From Paramecium sonneborni (lineage: Eukaryota > Ciliophora > Oligohymenophorea > Peniculida > Parameciidae): a stretch of 64,000 bases of DNA. The position numbers and the translations under genes are program-made. The stretch covers positions 266,114 through 330,113 of the forward strand of contig CAJJDN010000121.1 in the NCBI GenBank assembly GCA_905182985.1, written 5' to 3'. Positions 1 through 13,230 of the stretch are shown one piece after another; the stretch's first letter is position 1, and each line of letters starts with the position of its first letter. The notes under the pieces are model-generated. The model saw nothing but the letters and a program-made list of their open reading frames with translations, was not told the DNA's origin and did not search any database.

Positions 1-3000
1 AAGCAGGATAAAGACAATTAATTTATGTGAATTCCAAATCTGTGAATTATAGTTTTAGACCTGAAAATTCAATATCATATGGTTTAATTGTCATAATATC
101 AAATTAAGTTTCAAATATTTTACCAAAATATGTAAAAGTTGTATTATATACATAAACTTAACTAATATCAATAGTTGTGATGTAGAATAGAGTAGTATAA
201 TTTACTCTACTATTGGTCATTTCAAAACCAGATACTGAAACTTTTTGCATAGTTTAAAAGTTTACTATACCTCTTGAATTATTGAATTCAATATTATTGA
301 AATTTAGATTTTCTATTAAAATCATACCAGTAGGTTTTTGTGTGATTAATGTACTTAAGAATGCACCATCATTGATAAAATAAACATCATTAAAGTAAAT
401 ATTTTTTAAATATATTTTACAATTCCATTCTGGTGAGGTAGACAAATTTATATCTTATAATTCAAAAATAGCTTAATTTTCAAGAGATAAATCATAAAAT
501 TTAACATTTTCTAAAACAATAGTGAAATATGGTAATTTAATATCTTCATCATAAATTAGACCAAAAATTTTGGTTTAGAAAGTAGCATCACTTCCTAATA
601 GATAATTTTATGACATCACCTATACATTATAGAATTAGATATCATATATATTGAGTAGAATAGTGTAAAAAGGTTTAAATTTTTTAAGACTATGAGATAT
701 TTCACTATGAGGTGTACTATACTATTAAGATTAATAATGATCTTCTGCTAATCCATTACTAATTTTAACATTTTCAAGGATTAATTTAGAACCATCATTT
801 TTAATAAATTCAAATCCAAAAGGTTTATCGTATTTTTGAATATTAGTATACATATTCAATGGATCTAAATCAGTAGCTGGTAAGATTTCTATTTAGCTTA
901 ATTTGACAGTAGTAAAATATTCAAAATAAATAGTGTTTTAAACAAACCATTAAATTTTTTCATTTTTAGGAGCATTATCAACTGAGATGCGAAGTTCAAT
1001 TTCTTTTAAAGTAAAAACATTTCTTCTAAAATTAGTAGTAAAGTAGGTATTTTTTTAAAAAAAGCATTTATTATTTTTAGAATCAGAATCATATTAAAAT
1101 ATAAGATTGATGATTAATTTACTAACAACATTTTCATTGTAATCAATATATAATTAATTTCTTTGTGAGATGTTTATTTTATCTTCTAAATTAATAAATG
1201 TATTTTTTTAAGTAATATCATTAAATTATGAATTAATTTTCAAAACATTATCTAAATCATCTTCATAATGAGTACAATCAGCTTGAATATTAATGATATC
1301 AGAACGTACACAAAATTAATTTCCATTTTTTTTTAAAATACATCTACCTAGATTAGTGTCTAAATAATAAGAAGATTCTGATTAACAAATAAAAGCTAAT
1401 GTTGAATATTCTTAATATTTTTGATTAGTGGGATTGAAAAACTTATTAACCAGATTAATTTCTTCATTAGTTCTAATACGACATCCAATAGTAAATTAAG
1501 GACATTCAATACAATCAGAATGATCAAGCGAAGATGATCTAGTTATTGAACTAGACAATTTAGAATAATTACAGATATCACAATAACCTTGATTTCCTTT
1601 AGCAGAAAATATTTAACAAGCTTATCCTCCTTTTTCACAATATCTAAGATCATCATTTAAAATGGGACCTCTATCATTGTCTCCTGCAGTACAAGTATAA
1701 CAATAAGGACCATAGATTTAATCTTCACCATCTTCAGTATATAAATAATACTCAGTTCTATGAATACTAAGAAGTGAAAATCGATAGCATTCTTTACAGA
1801 AACTATTCTCTGAACAAGGTTTGCATCTACCACTCTGAATATCAACATAAAAACCATCTAAACAATATAAGCATCTATAGGTTTCATTAATATACAAACA
1901 AGATGAACATAAATAATCTTATAGTTTTTCTTAACATGTTTATTCACATGACCATAATCCTGTATCTTCTGATTGAAAAAGTGTTTGTTTAACATCACAA
2001 CTTCTACATTAAGGTTTATTATTGGAATCCATTTGAAATGTTAAACATTTATTTGGAATATTTGATTACAAATCATTAGGATCTGAAATATAATCTAAAT
2101 ATGGATGACATCCAGTTTGATCCAGATAAAAGTTATCTTAACATAATAAACATTCTTCTTTTGTAAACTCTTCTTTATCAAAAGGTTGGAAATCAGGATT
2201 TAGAGTAGAAAAAGAACTATCTGCTCCAGCTGATGGATCACCAATTTTATGACAAAGTTTACAATATTAAATCGTACAATCAGCACACCCATTACCGGTT
2301 GCTAAAAATGTTTATTGATAAACATCACATTCTCTACATCTCAAAATATACTCGGATTCAGTTGTATCTGTAATATCAATAACAGTATTCTTATTCCTAG
2401 TAGGACTATAAATAATATTATTATTAATTAAATTACTATTTATCAATGCTTAATGTATATGAAACATATTCACAAGTTTTACAAGATGTTCCACATCTAA
2501 TACAAGTCTTTTTATCTAATGATGGTATATATGTGCTTTAAGTTGTACTGATACATTCAGTACATCTCTAAAATATACCAAGTATTCCCAATTTAATATA
2601 AGCTTCGTTACTAGGTTAACTATTTGGTTATAAAATTAATTCATCAAAATTATTATAAGTATCCCATGGCTCAGTATTTAAATCTACATCATTATTTCCA
2701 AAGAAACATTCACGACAGCCAGAAAAGCATGGAATACATTAACTTTAAGTATTAACACTATTTTTTTCTTATCTTGTAGTCAATAAACTAAATCCTTTAT
2801 TACAAATTAAACAATCCTTTTTTGTATTTATTACGACTCTACCATCACTATCTACCTATCTTAAATTATTTATTTCACAAGATTAACAATTCTCAGGACA
2901 AGAATCACATCCACCATTAACTTCATTATATGCAAAACCTTTATTTTATATATTTTAAATACCTTCCATACATTCGATATAAAGGTTATTTATCTCATAC

Positions 3001-3545
3001 TAATATTATAATGACACTTGGAAACATACTTAACTCTTTGATTTACAAAACTTTTAACAACCTTCACACATTGTCGTTGTGTACTTAAAGTACTTATATA
3101 TTAAATACATCTTTTGAACCTGATTCAATAACATAAAATAACTATTTTCCATCTCTATTCACCTTATGGAATACTGAATCTTCTTCTATTGATTTTGTCT
3201 TATAATCATAACTGCATATTCGATCTTAATCCCAAGTCTAACTATTATCAAGACAATCACCACAATATAAATTACTCTTATCATGAAAACCATTATATGG
3301 ACTGTTCAATATTAATATCATATTTACCATTCTACACAAATTTATGTACCTGCTTTCAAACTCAATTCAACATTATCTTAAGGTAATTTAAACAAAAATG
3401 TAGATGTTTTACATAATTTACAATTACCATTCTCTGATTATATACAATTCTTAAAGATAGCTTAACTATTTAATTCAATCTCTTCAATCACTTATTGTGT
3501 TAGCAATACTAGAAAGCTTAGTATCGTAACTAATAAATATATCAT
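1..3545 (-). CDS. Large secreted or surface cysteine-rich protein (partial, runs off left edge)
   Basis: The protein begins with a signal peptide (M-IYLLVTILSFLVLLT). It continues for about 700 residues of cysteine-rich repeats with many CxxC and CxxCxxxC spacings (ECPYNGF, CRECDVY, CKLCHK, CSSCLY, CYTCTAG), like furin/growth-factor-receptor repeats. From about position 1300 leftwards the cysteines thin out. The sequence turns into short hydrophobic/Asn-rich strands (IENLNFNNIEFNNS) like the parallel beta-helix part of large Paramecium surface proteins. Three introns restore one open frame: 3302-3327, 3084-3108 and 2406-2436. No TGA occurs before the edge, so the C-terminus, probably including a membrane anchor, lies outside. 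The function is inferred only from architecture: a secreted or cell-surface protein. The exact ligand or role is unknown. Confidence 0.8.
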
Positions 3546-4442
3546 TTTTTTTTATTGTATTAAAAATTGATTGATTGATAAGTACTGCAATTAAAATTTG
3601 AAATGATACTCAATTTTTTAAGACTTAATTAAAAAACATAATATAATTCTAATTTTCAATTAATATTTATAAACTACAACATATATAATTCAAAAAACAT
3701 AATTTATTCTTTTCAACATTCAAAAATTAACTATTCTATATTAATTTGTTTAGAAATTATTATCGAATTTTGGAACAACAGTCATGATTAAAATATATAA
3801 TTTTAAGCATTTATTTAAATTATGCTGTAATTTACTTGAGATTTTACATTTTGATTAGGAACTTTTAAATAAGGTCAATATTTTCAAGAAGTAATTGGTG
3901 TATTTGCAATATGAAAATAAAGGATCATTTTCAACTGAAAAAGATTTTTGTGCTTATTTTTAACAAGTTGACACCAGAATAATAATCAAAAGACAATTAA
4001 ATATATTTATTTAAAAAGAATATAACACCAATTTGAAAAGATATCCAAAATAAATTTGGAGGGGGATTCATTTTCAAAGTTTGAAAAAGTCTTGGAAATT
4101 AAATTCTTAATAAATTGGTACTTTCATTTATTGGTGCTGATTATGATTATCATGAATTTATCAATAGCATAGTTTGTCATACACAGAAAGGATTCATTTA
4201 AATATCATTATTGTTTAAAGTTATCATACATAATATGGATGCTTTTACAACCATTAAAAAGTAATTGAAAGACTCTCTCTAATTAAAAAAAGACAGAGAT
4301 ATAAAATTAGCTTTCCATCCACATACCTGATCTGAATTTATTATTAAAATGTTTTTTTCTAATTTTTTTAAGCAATTTATCATATAAATATATATATATT
4401 TCAAAAACATTGAATTTATATACAAATAAAGACACCAATAAC
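3546..4442. other. Intergenic stretch with a weak plus-strand gene remnant
   Basis: Between two minus-strand genes. From ATG 3784 a TGA-free frame of about 120 codons runs to near 4140. A second frame then continues (GADYDYHEFINS, LKKDRDIKLAFHPHT) to a TGA at about 4329. The switch needs a frameshift or an unrecognised intron. In DNA where TGA is the only stop and G is rare, frames of this length also occur by chance, so I treat it as a possible decayed gene rather than a gene. The rest shows nothing. Confidence 0.3.
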
Positions 4443-5359
4443 TCATTATTATGTTGAGGATCCTTAAGAATCACCCTTAATGTCTAAATTTTCCTTATTG
4501 CTCATATTGCAATACTATTTAAATTCAATAGTCCACTAAGGTGTATCATTAAACTCATTAATGTTGTTGCCAATTAATTTATTAGTGGATTTTGATTTTT
4601 TACGACTAGGAAAGAATTGAGATTGCTTTTTATTGTTGGAATAACAATTATCTAAATAATTATCTGAAAAATGATTTGGTGTTCGATTCTTAAATGGTGA
4701 CTCAAATCTCTAATTATAACTGAATTTTCTGATATGAGGAAGTACCGAACTTTCATCTGATGAAGTAATTGCTCTATTATATCTCGTTTATAATTATGTG
4801 CTATTTATTTTGGCTCTATGTTTATGAATAAATAATACAGTTAGATCATATTCATTAATTCCTTCTCTTCATTCTCTAACACTTAAACATTTTCAAGCTT
4901 CTTCTAAACAGATAACCTATTTATTTCGATTTCCTTAACATTTCTTTATCGTATTTCAATAACTTTTTTCTCTTTAAACTCTGCCACTCTTCTGATTGCG
5001 TCAGCATCGAATTATTCAATTTATCGAACCTTTATTTTTTTCTGTTAAATCTCTTTCATTTTTGATTATATCATCAAATGTTCTGTTTTGTATCTCTCAT
5101 TTCTGATATAGATTGCTTCCTTTGCAATTATTGGTTTGAAAAGTTCAATTACTTACTTTCTATCAAAATGTAAATTTTCTTATAATTAAGAAACTGGTGA
5201 TTTAGAATGGTCTAAGTTGATTCTATTAACGCTCTTTATTTTTTATTGTAAAACACTATTCTTTTACTCTAGAGCCTTTAGTTAAAATTTTAGAGATTTT
5301 ACTCTCTTTTATACGATTTCTTCTTTTGTATTTGCAAACACATAACTATTTTAACACAT
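4443..5359 (-). CDS. Coiled-coil protein of unknown function
   Basis: About 297 residues after removing one 23-nt intron (4816-4838). The start is the ATG reading MCQNSYVFANTKEEIV; the stop is TGA at 4443-4445. The first two thirds are charged heptad-like helix (KRVKSLKFQLKALEQ, KKLENVQVLENEEKEL). The last third is Ser/Asn/Lys-rich and looks disordered (NDTPQWTIEFKQYC, then GDSQGSSTQQ at the end). Cytoplasmic by absence of a signal or membrane segment. No family was recognised. The neighbours point away from each other and give no functional hint. Confidence 0.75.
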
Positions 5360-5648
5360 TTAATTTAATTACAGATAAAATCTTTTAAGTTTGATTTGAC
5401 ATTTTTAATGCAATATGATATATCGAATAATATATTTATAAAGTAAAATTAGAATTCATTTATAATATCCTTTATATCAGAATGGATATTGATTTTTGAA
5501 AATCATTAATTTCTACTGAATTTCTTTAATATGAAGAATCAAAAGAAGTATTAATTTTTTTTATTATTAGTAGAGAGACATTAAATTACATAATAATAAT
5601 TTATTATTTTTGCAAGAAATAAATTATTATATAATAATTGTATATATT

Positions 5649-7164
5649 ATGAATCGAAATACTAAAAAACATCAAACTCAATTATAAACAAATATTCCTC
5701 ATCTTCATACAGGAACTACAATTGCTGATAAGTTTATATTATTGGAAAAGGTAGGATAAGGTAGCTTTGGATATATTTTTAAAACAGAGAATATTGAAAC
5801 TAAAGAGATAGTAGCAACAAAATTTGAGAAAAGAGAGAATCGAAGTAATGGTTCAACAAGTATGTTAGTTAGAGAGATCAAAGTATTATTAGAATTAAGT
5901 GGGGTGGAAGGTATAAAAAATAATTATTGTATAAAGGATTCCCATAGATTCAATATTATGGAAGAGATGAAAATTATAATTATTGCATGATTACTTATTT
6001 AGGTCACAATTTAGAATACTTACTAAGAAGAAGCAAAGGATTTTCATAATTATCTTGTCTTAAATTATCTCTTCAATTAATTGAAAGATTGGAATCTTTG
6101 CATAATAAGAATATTATTCATAGAGATTTAAAACCAGAAAATATGGTAATTGGATATATAGACACACATATTGTTTATTTAATAGATTTTGGGTTAGCTA
6201 AATATTTTAAGGATAGTAATGGATAACATATAATACTTTCTGATAAAAAAGGAATCATTGGAACTGCTAGATATGCAAGTATTGCAGCTCACTAAGGATT
6301 AGAGTAATCTAGAAAAGATGATTTAGAGAGTTTAGCTTATGTGTTAATCTATTTAAATATGGGAAAACTTCCATGGATGAATCTTTAAATTGCAGATAAA
6401 CATGAAAAATATTCAACTATACTAGAAATGAAGAAAAATGTTAAATTAGAAGAATTGACAGAAGGACTTCCTTAGGTAAAGTGAAATTTAATTTAGTGTT
6501 ATCTATTATTGTTACAACATGCAAAATCGAGAGAATTTTCAGAATCTCCAAATTATGCTTTTCTTAAAGATTAATTTAGAAAAATTATCAATGAAAAAGA
6601 ATGTGAAGAATCATTTTACATGTTTGATTGGGAAAAATTAGCAGAAGTTAAAAATAAAAAATAGACTCTTTAAAATAAATTAATTAATCCTCCTATCGTT
6701 AGAAGTACAATCAAAAGATCTTCAGCTGTTGTTGATAATCCAAAAAAATAACCTTCTACTTATTTAATCATTCCTGAACCAGAAAATTTTGAAAATAGAA
6801 GTCGAAATGTAATATTTATATTATATATTTTATTTAGGGAGTTAGTATAAATACATAAGGAACCTCCAAGTTGATTAATTATTAAGCTAGTTAAAAAAAT
6901 ATTGTTGAAGTTGATAAATATAGAAGATTCATGCAATAATAATTACCTAGAAATTAAAGAAAAAGTCAAACTGTAGTATAAAAATAATAATAAGCTTTTT
7001 GCAAAGAAACTAGCAAACATTTTCATGAAAGAATGAAAACTATCGAATAAGTAGAATAAGAATTTGAATCCTTCAATGATTTAGATTTATTAGCTGAGGA
7101 CGATGCAAATTTACACTTTAAAAATATTGAAGCTTTCTCTTTTAAACATTAATTGTATCATTGA
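5649..7164 (+). CDS. Casein kinase 1 family serine/threonine kinase
   Basis: A 479-residue protein with a complete CK1-type catalytic domain in residues about 25-300. Visible elements are a glycine loop (KVGQGSFG), the ATP-anchoring lysine in VATKFEKRE, the catalytic loop [16 protein letters not shown], and the CK1 signature region [21 protein letters not shown]. All catalytic residues are present, so it should be active. Introns are 5911-5936 (ends AAG), 6476-6496 and 6809-6837. The C-terminal 180 residues are Gln/Asn-rich and probably disordered. CK1 enzymes phosphorylate acidic or primed Ser/Thr sites in many pathways, and ciliates carry large CK1 sets, so the specific role is open. A decayed kinase fragment lies just downstream. 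Confidence 0.93.
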
Positions 7165-7860
7165 ACTAATCCATTTTTTGATTATTTTGTATTATCTTTA
7201 ATTTATGTTTCTTTTTCACTCAAATTATAAATCTATGTATATATATATATAATAAATGAATATTTCAATCACTATCTTTTATTTTTATCTATACTATTCT
7301 TCATTTCTCGTATAAGTTCTTTATTCCAATCAAGCTAATATGATTTGAATGTAAACTTCAAAAATTTTTATAATCTCTCATTTAATTCAAAATAAACTAA
7401 CATTCTAAGAAAATAAAATTTCATTTTTTTTTCATTATGTTCTAATCTAAATCTAAACTAAACTCTAATTATATACTAATTACCTTAAACATATCAAAAT
7501 CCTCAATCAAATATTTATTTAATTTTTTTATATCATTTTCATATCCTTCATAATGATGGTATTTTAGAAAATATTATGCAAATAATTATTAAGATAAATT
7601 ATGTTAATGAAGGGTTTATAAATTTATTATTGCATTATTTTTCAATAATTTTTTCCATTTCTGATAATCTATAAATTCTTAATTTTTAAATAAAATTGAG
7701 TCAAGATTGTTATCACTAACAAACTAATTTATGTTAGATGAACTTTGAGTTAATTCTTCAAGATGTTTTTAATCCAATAATTCAAAATTCTTTAAAGCTT
7801 ACAATACTTGTTTATAAAATACTCTCAATAATTTCAAAAAAATACCTTTAAGGAACAAAA
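7165..7860. other. Non-coding spacer
   Basis: Very A/T-rich DNA after the CK1 stop, with no frame showing recognisable motifs on either strand. Short TGA-free stretches exist but look random. Confidence 0.5.
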
Positions 7861-7869
7861 TAACTTAAT

Positions 7870-8153
7870 AAACTGATATGTATGTTATATGTATGATTTG
7901 GAAGAGCTAAATATTTAAAAATTTATTCTAATCCATTCCTTTTTAAATACATAGTTTTGGATCTATATACAGCTAAATCAGAATATGCTGACATAATTAA
8001 CATAAGATTGCAATCGTATAATTCTTATTTTTTATATTCACTGCATAAATATTTCTGTTTAATGCTTAGAGGTGAAACTCCATTTGCCACTGATAATCCG
8101 AATAGTGGCATCACCATAAACTTATTAAAAATTAAATCAGTCTCATTCTAAAG
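7870..8153 (+). pseudogene. Decayed protein kinase fragment
   Basis: Pieces of a kinase C-lobe survive out of register. Around 7880-7920 the DNA still resembles the [16 protein letters not shown] segment of the CK1 gene. In 7957-8120 the frame reads YADI and, further on, YFCLMLRGETPF, the usual subdomain IX wording of CaMK/CDPK-type kinases. There is no start, no catalytic loop and no ATP site. The resemblance is by eye only. It could be the tail of a lost duplicate of a kinase gene. Confidence 0.45.
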
Positions 8154-8747
8154 TTAATAATGAGTAGTCATAAATAACTTATTCATTTTTTTTGGATTAT
8201 AAACCTTCTACAAAATGTGAGCACTTTCAGAAATTTATTTCATTTTACTTAAATTAAATATTAATTATAAATTTTTCGACATTGAAAATTTATTTATTAC
8301 ACTAACATAAAGACAATTAGCGATATACTTTATTTTATACTCATACGTTATTTAATTTTCTTGATAGATAAAGCCATTTAATTATTCTTTTTGAAATATC
8401 TCACATCATTAGTACAATTAAAATTCTCTTTGCTATTTTTTGATTTTTATCATAAAAATAATAATTTTATAGTTTAATATAATTATATTATACTAATATT
8501 CATCTAAAATGGAGTACTTCTGCTTGTGTGATCTTTGAAAAGGAATGTTAAAAAGAGTATAAAAAAATCAAGTAGTTGATTTCAAATAAATAAAAAAAGA
8601 AGTTCATTATTTAGAATGATAACTTGTTTATTATTTAGAATGATAACTTGTAGGCTAGGTTAATTGAAATAGAAGAGAGATTATTTTATTTTATTTTACA
8701 TTATTTTAATAAAGGTTTTTTAATATAATTTTTTTTTTAAATTGAAA
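8154..8747. other. Spacer upstream of B9D1
   Basis: No coding signal. A 23-bp near-direct repeat (ttatttagaatgataacttg, at about 8609 and 8631) is the only visible structure. A pyrimidine-rich tract precedes the next start codon. Confidence 0.5.
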
Positions 8748-9540
8748 ATGATGAATACAAGAAATTTTAGAAAAGATGTATCAGATTAAGGATCAGTAAA
8801 AGGGTAAACAAATTAGAATTTTGGATATACATAACCTCAATAATTTTAAGATGGAGTTTCTAGAATTTAAGAAGAGATGATGGATCCAAGAAATATATAA
8901 CCTGATTCAATGTTTTTGAATTTTAGTGGAGTTCTTGAGTGTGGTGAAGTAAATAAATATTAATATAATTAAGTGTGAAGATGAAGAATCATTAAGAATA
9001 GAATATGCAGTAAAATATGGAGGAGATGATTGGACATATTTGAAAACTAGTGTATAGCATAAAATTAATTTAGAATAATGCAGATGATGCAGAGCCTAGT
9101 GGAATATCTTAATTAAGCACATCAAGAAATTTACATTCCAGAAATATTGTTTGGAATTTTCCTTTTGAATGTAATTTTCAAACTAAAAACATTTTTGGTT
9201 GGCCATAAGTAGTAGTAAGATTATCAGGTCCAGATTTTATGGGAAGAAGTGTAGCAAAAGGATATGGATCAGTTCATGTTCCAACTTAACCAGGATAGTA
9301 TTATTTATGAATAATCATTTTAGTCATGAAAGAGTAATTCGAATATTCAAGCCTTTACCAATTTCAGGATTCACTGGATTTTTAGGTTATTTATTGGGAA
9401 ACACAGCTGAACTTAAAAATTTTGATAAAGTAATTTCTTCAGGTGAAGGAAGAGAAGTAACTAGAGTAAAATCTGTAGGATATGTAAAAGTTAAATTTCA
9501 CGTAACTTTAGTAAATTTTGATAAATTTGGTTATTTATGA
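8748..9540 (+). CDS. B9D1: B9 domain-containing protein 1, ciliary transition-zone (MKS module)
   Basis: A 239-residue protein after removal of introns 8949-8973, 9052-9073 and 9298-9323. The first about 55 residues are a Q-rich extension. The B9 domain follows from about residue 58 to the end, with the family wording NFSGVLECGE, YGGDDWTYLKTS, PSGISQLS, NIVWNFPFECNF, GWPQVVVRLSGPD, GYGSVHVPT and GEGREVTRVKSVGYVKV. These match B9D1 (MKSR1) rather than B9D2 or MKS1, notably the long GEGREVTRV strand. B9D1 forms a complex with B9D2 and MKS1 at the base of cilia, where it gates membrane and protein entry. The third intron interrupts the end of the VHVPTQPG segment. Without it the frame hits TGA. 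Length and completeness indicate a functional gene. Confidence 0.95.
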
Positions 9541-9927
9541 ATTGCATAAATAAAGTTTATTAATTTAATATTTATGGTTTATTTTTAGACTGAGATTGAT
9601 TTGATGATCTAATTCTTAATTTTTTTATTTAGAAAAGAAATATTTTTAATTCTAAAAAATTAAGAATGCCAAAATGGATGTTATTGAATATTGAGATTTA
9701 ATTTGATACATTATAAAATATAGCCACATTTCTCTTTATGATTCAAAGAATTAATATATATTTTATTAAAGATAATCAATTCTAAAAACCACTTTAGAAT
9801 TAATTGACAAATGATCAAATATAAAAAAATTAGCATATATTTATTTCTTTGTTTCAGTTCTATTGTGCTGAGTAAATAAGGGTGAGTATATGACATATTA
9901 TGAAACTATAATTATTTTTATTAAATT
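9541..9927. other. Spacer
   Basis: A/T-rich spacer between two same-strand genes. No coding or RNA signal was recognised. Confidence 0.5.
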
Positions 9928-10997
9928 ATGAACTCATAAAATGACCAAGAAAGGCAAGGTTAAGATGAATAAGGATTAGGAGAAGTATTTGTACCAGCTT
10001 AGGTTGTAAAAAATTTTAATTAAATGGTATCTGAACCTCATCCAGTATAATATTTATATATTATAGCTACAGTTACCATCTGATAGATCTATAAAACCTC
10101 CTACAGAAAATAATGGTCAAAATTAAGCACCTTTAGTAAATATTATGATTTATTTAGTTAACTGATAAATAACATGCTTAACCTTTAATTAAGAAGCCTG
10201 GTCCAGCTCCTGAAGAAATAAAAAAATAGTCTAAAAATATGCTAGGGTCTGTTCATAATAGTTAAGAGGATATTTCAATTAAGAGTCAAGGAGGAACGAA
10301 ACCTTCTCAATAATGTATTTATGCGATTTATTATATTAGAATCACAATAGAAACGCATAAAAAGAATGAACAGTAGGGTTAAGATTCGGCATTCTCAATT
10401 AAAACAATAATCAGATTTATCTAAAACTATATTGAAGATCACAGAAAGCACAATATTTTCAATAATTATGGCAATTGTTACTATATATGCTTTATTTGGT
10501 GATGATATTAGAATACTATCAGTAGATAAGTAAGGAGATGATGTATTCTTTGTTCTAACTGTGATATGCATGGTTGCATTTATAGTAGAAATTACACTTA
10601 CTAGTCTTGCAAAACCAGAATATATATTCAATGTAAATTAAATCAATAATTTAGTTTTATTTTATATTAGATGTTATTTCAACAATAACAATGATATTAG
10701 ATTTAGGTTGGATAACAGATACATGGTATTCTGGAGATTTAACAAGTGCAGCTTAAATTAAATCAATTGGAACAGCATCTAGAGCTGCAAGAAAAGCAGC
10801 AAGAGTTATTAGAGTTATCAGACTTGTAAGATTAGTCAAACTATATAAACATGCACGATAGTAAATGGAAAGAGAATAGTAAAAAAAATTACTTTAAGAA
10901 TTGTTAAGATAAGCATAATAAAGTAAAAGTTCAGATTAATAATAATAACAATAATAATAGAAATTATAATAACAATAATAATAATAATAATAATAAC

Positions 10998-11035
<38 letters not shown>

Positions 11036-13173
11036 TAATAATAATAAAATTTATCTATAAATTAAATTATACCATAAAATGATGAATCAAGAAATTCATA
11101 AAATGAAATGGAAGCTGCTAAGACACCTGATAGAAGCTAAAGTTCTCAATTAAAAACATCTTAATAATCATCTTAAGCAGAAAATTAAATAAAAGAATCA
11201 ATAGTTGGAGCATAATTATCAGATTTAGTAATGAGAAGAGTTATTACAATAATTTTAGCTATTTTAATAAGTATTCCTATTCTTTCCTTAGATACTTATT
11301 AAGAGACAATTAGTAGCTATGATTCAGGAATTTATAGAATTTATTAATTTAAAGATAAACCTGATATAATGAAATCTCTATTATATTAATATGCTTAATT
11401 TCATATTGGTGAACTCTATCCAATTTATAGTGTTGATGTTAATTTAAAAGGAGATGGTAATACAAATCTAGATGAATGGAATTATTAGACGAATCCAGAT
11501 ATTTTTGAGGTTCCTTCTTATGAAACAAAGGAATAGTATAGATTTTCAGATTTATAATATTATGTAAAATCAGATGGATCAAATTTATAATCTTATGCCA
11601 CAGCTGATTTAGTTGTCTATAATCAAACAAATGCAATATTATCAATATTTTAAACAATATTTGTATGCATAGTTTTAGCAGTTTCAGCTTTAATGTTTAA
11701 TAAAGATGTATCAGATTTAGTTATTGATCCTATAGAAGGAATGATGTAGAAGATAGAAATGATAGCTGCAAATCCACTTGAAGCAGTAAATATTGAAGAA
11801 TAGGAAGATTTAATTATGGAGGAGTTAGAAAAATGTTAAAATGTGGAAAAAATAAAATAGAAAGAATTGGAAAAACAGATGGAGACATATGTTTTATAAA
11901 GATTAATAATGAAAGTAGGTGCATTATTAGCAGTAGGATTTGGAGAAGCAGGTTCTGAGATTATAGCTGAAAATATAAAAAAGGGAGGTAGTGTAGATCC
12001 TATGATTCCAGGAAAGAAAATATTGGCAATATTTGGATTTTGTGATATTAGAAATTTTACTGATGTACATATATATATGTTAAAATAAATAGGCTACTGA
12101 AGTATTATAATAAGGAGTGATGGTCTTTGTTAATGAGATAGCTGAAATTGTACATTCAACTGTTGATTCTATGAGTGGATCAGCAAATAAAAATATAGGT
12201 GATGCTTTTCTTTTAGTTTGGAAATACTCTCCTAATGATTATCATCCAGATCCTGATAATCCTAAAAATTTAAAATTGAAAAATGAAAGATACATAAAAT
12301 AAAAAGGAGATATGGCAGTAATGGCATTTCTAAAAATTATAACTGCAATTTCTATTTCTAAAAAGCTTGAAAAATATAAGAAACATGAAGGTTTAAATGC
12401 TAGAATGAAAGATTATTCTGTAAAGATGGGTTTTGGTTTACATATGGGTTGGGGAATAGAAGGAGCTATAGGTTCTGGATTTAAAATAGATGCTTCATAT
12501 CTTAGTCCTAATGTTAATATGGCATCAAGATTAGAAGCAGCAACAAAACAATTTGGAGCACTTATTCTTGTTAGTGGTATTTTAAAATAGTATTTGACTG
12601 ATGAATGTTAAAAATAAATGAGAATGATTGATATAGTTACTGTTAAAGGAAGTATTGTTCCTTTAGGTATTAATTTATTATATTTTAAGAACTCCATACT
12701 GTAGATATGTCAATCAAAAATTTATAAGCTAAAATTAAAACTCTTAGAGATAAATTTGATATATCTACAATGACTTAGAAAGAATCAAAAAAATTTAGAG
12801 TTTTAAATAGATTTAAAAGAGATCAATAAATGAAATAAGTTATGAATAATTAGACTAATATTACAGATCTTTTTGAAAAAGATGATGAATTGGCAGCTGC
12901 TAGAGAACCATATACTTAAGTAATTTATTATTATTTATTATAGTAATTTTATGAAACTTGGAAATAAGGATTTGATTAATACATTAAAGGAAATTGGGGA
13001 GATGCATAATCCATATTCTCAAAAACATTAGTATTAAATTTTAATTTATTTTTTAGACTATGATTCCAGAACATAAGGATGGACCATCAAATACCCTTTT
13101 AGAAGTTATTAGTACTAGTGGAGGAAAAGCTCCAAAAGATTGGAAGGGTTTTAGAGAGCTTACAGAAAAATGA
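9928..13173 (+). CDS. Voltage-sensor/class III adenylyl cyclase fusion protein
   Basis: A 1017-residue protein with eight introns (10045-10066, 10136-10157, 10315-10339, 10633-10654, 12065-12092, 12667-12689, 12920-12943, 13031-13056). Order: disordered N-terminus; four membrane segments ending in an S4-like helix with an Arg or Lys every third residue (ARVIRVIRLVRLVKLYKHA); a glutamine run coded mainly by TAA; a fifth membrane helix near 11240-11290; about 115 extracellular residues; a sixth helix near 11640; a HAMP-like linker; and a cyclase domain. Metal-binding Asp residues are in FGFCDIRNFT and NIGDAFLLVW. The substrate region KIDASYLSPNVNMASRLE carries the Asp usual for ATP, so cAMP is the expected product. 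No pore loop or selectivity filter is visible. This differs from the known Paramecium potassium-channel/adenylyl-cyclase fusion. Likely a ciliary or surface membrane enzyme. Confidence 0.9.
10937..11047 (+). repeat. (TAA)n trinucleotide tract coding polyglutamine
   Basis: A run of TAA codons with occasional CAA and TAG, interrupted once by a Lys-Leu pair near 10958-10966. In this nuclear code it encodes glutamine, linking the voltage-sensor-like part to the cyclase part of the fusion protein. Such tracts should vary in length between strains. Confidence 0.9.
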
Positions 13174-13230
13174 TGAAATAAATCTTTTATGTATCTTCAA
13201 AATTAATCATATACATTATTAAATTATATC

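Noticed and set aside
5911..5936. A frameshift in the CK1 gene
   Set aside because: A 26-nt intron starting GTA and ending AAG restores the frame exactly at the conserved YYG region; similar AAG-ending introns occur in other genes here.
7165..8747. Several TGA-free frames of 50-90 codons
   Set aside because: With TGA as the only stop and low G content such lengths are expected by chance; apart from the kinase-like words at 7870-8153 nothing in them resembles a protein family.
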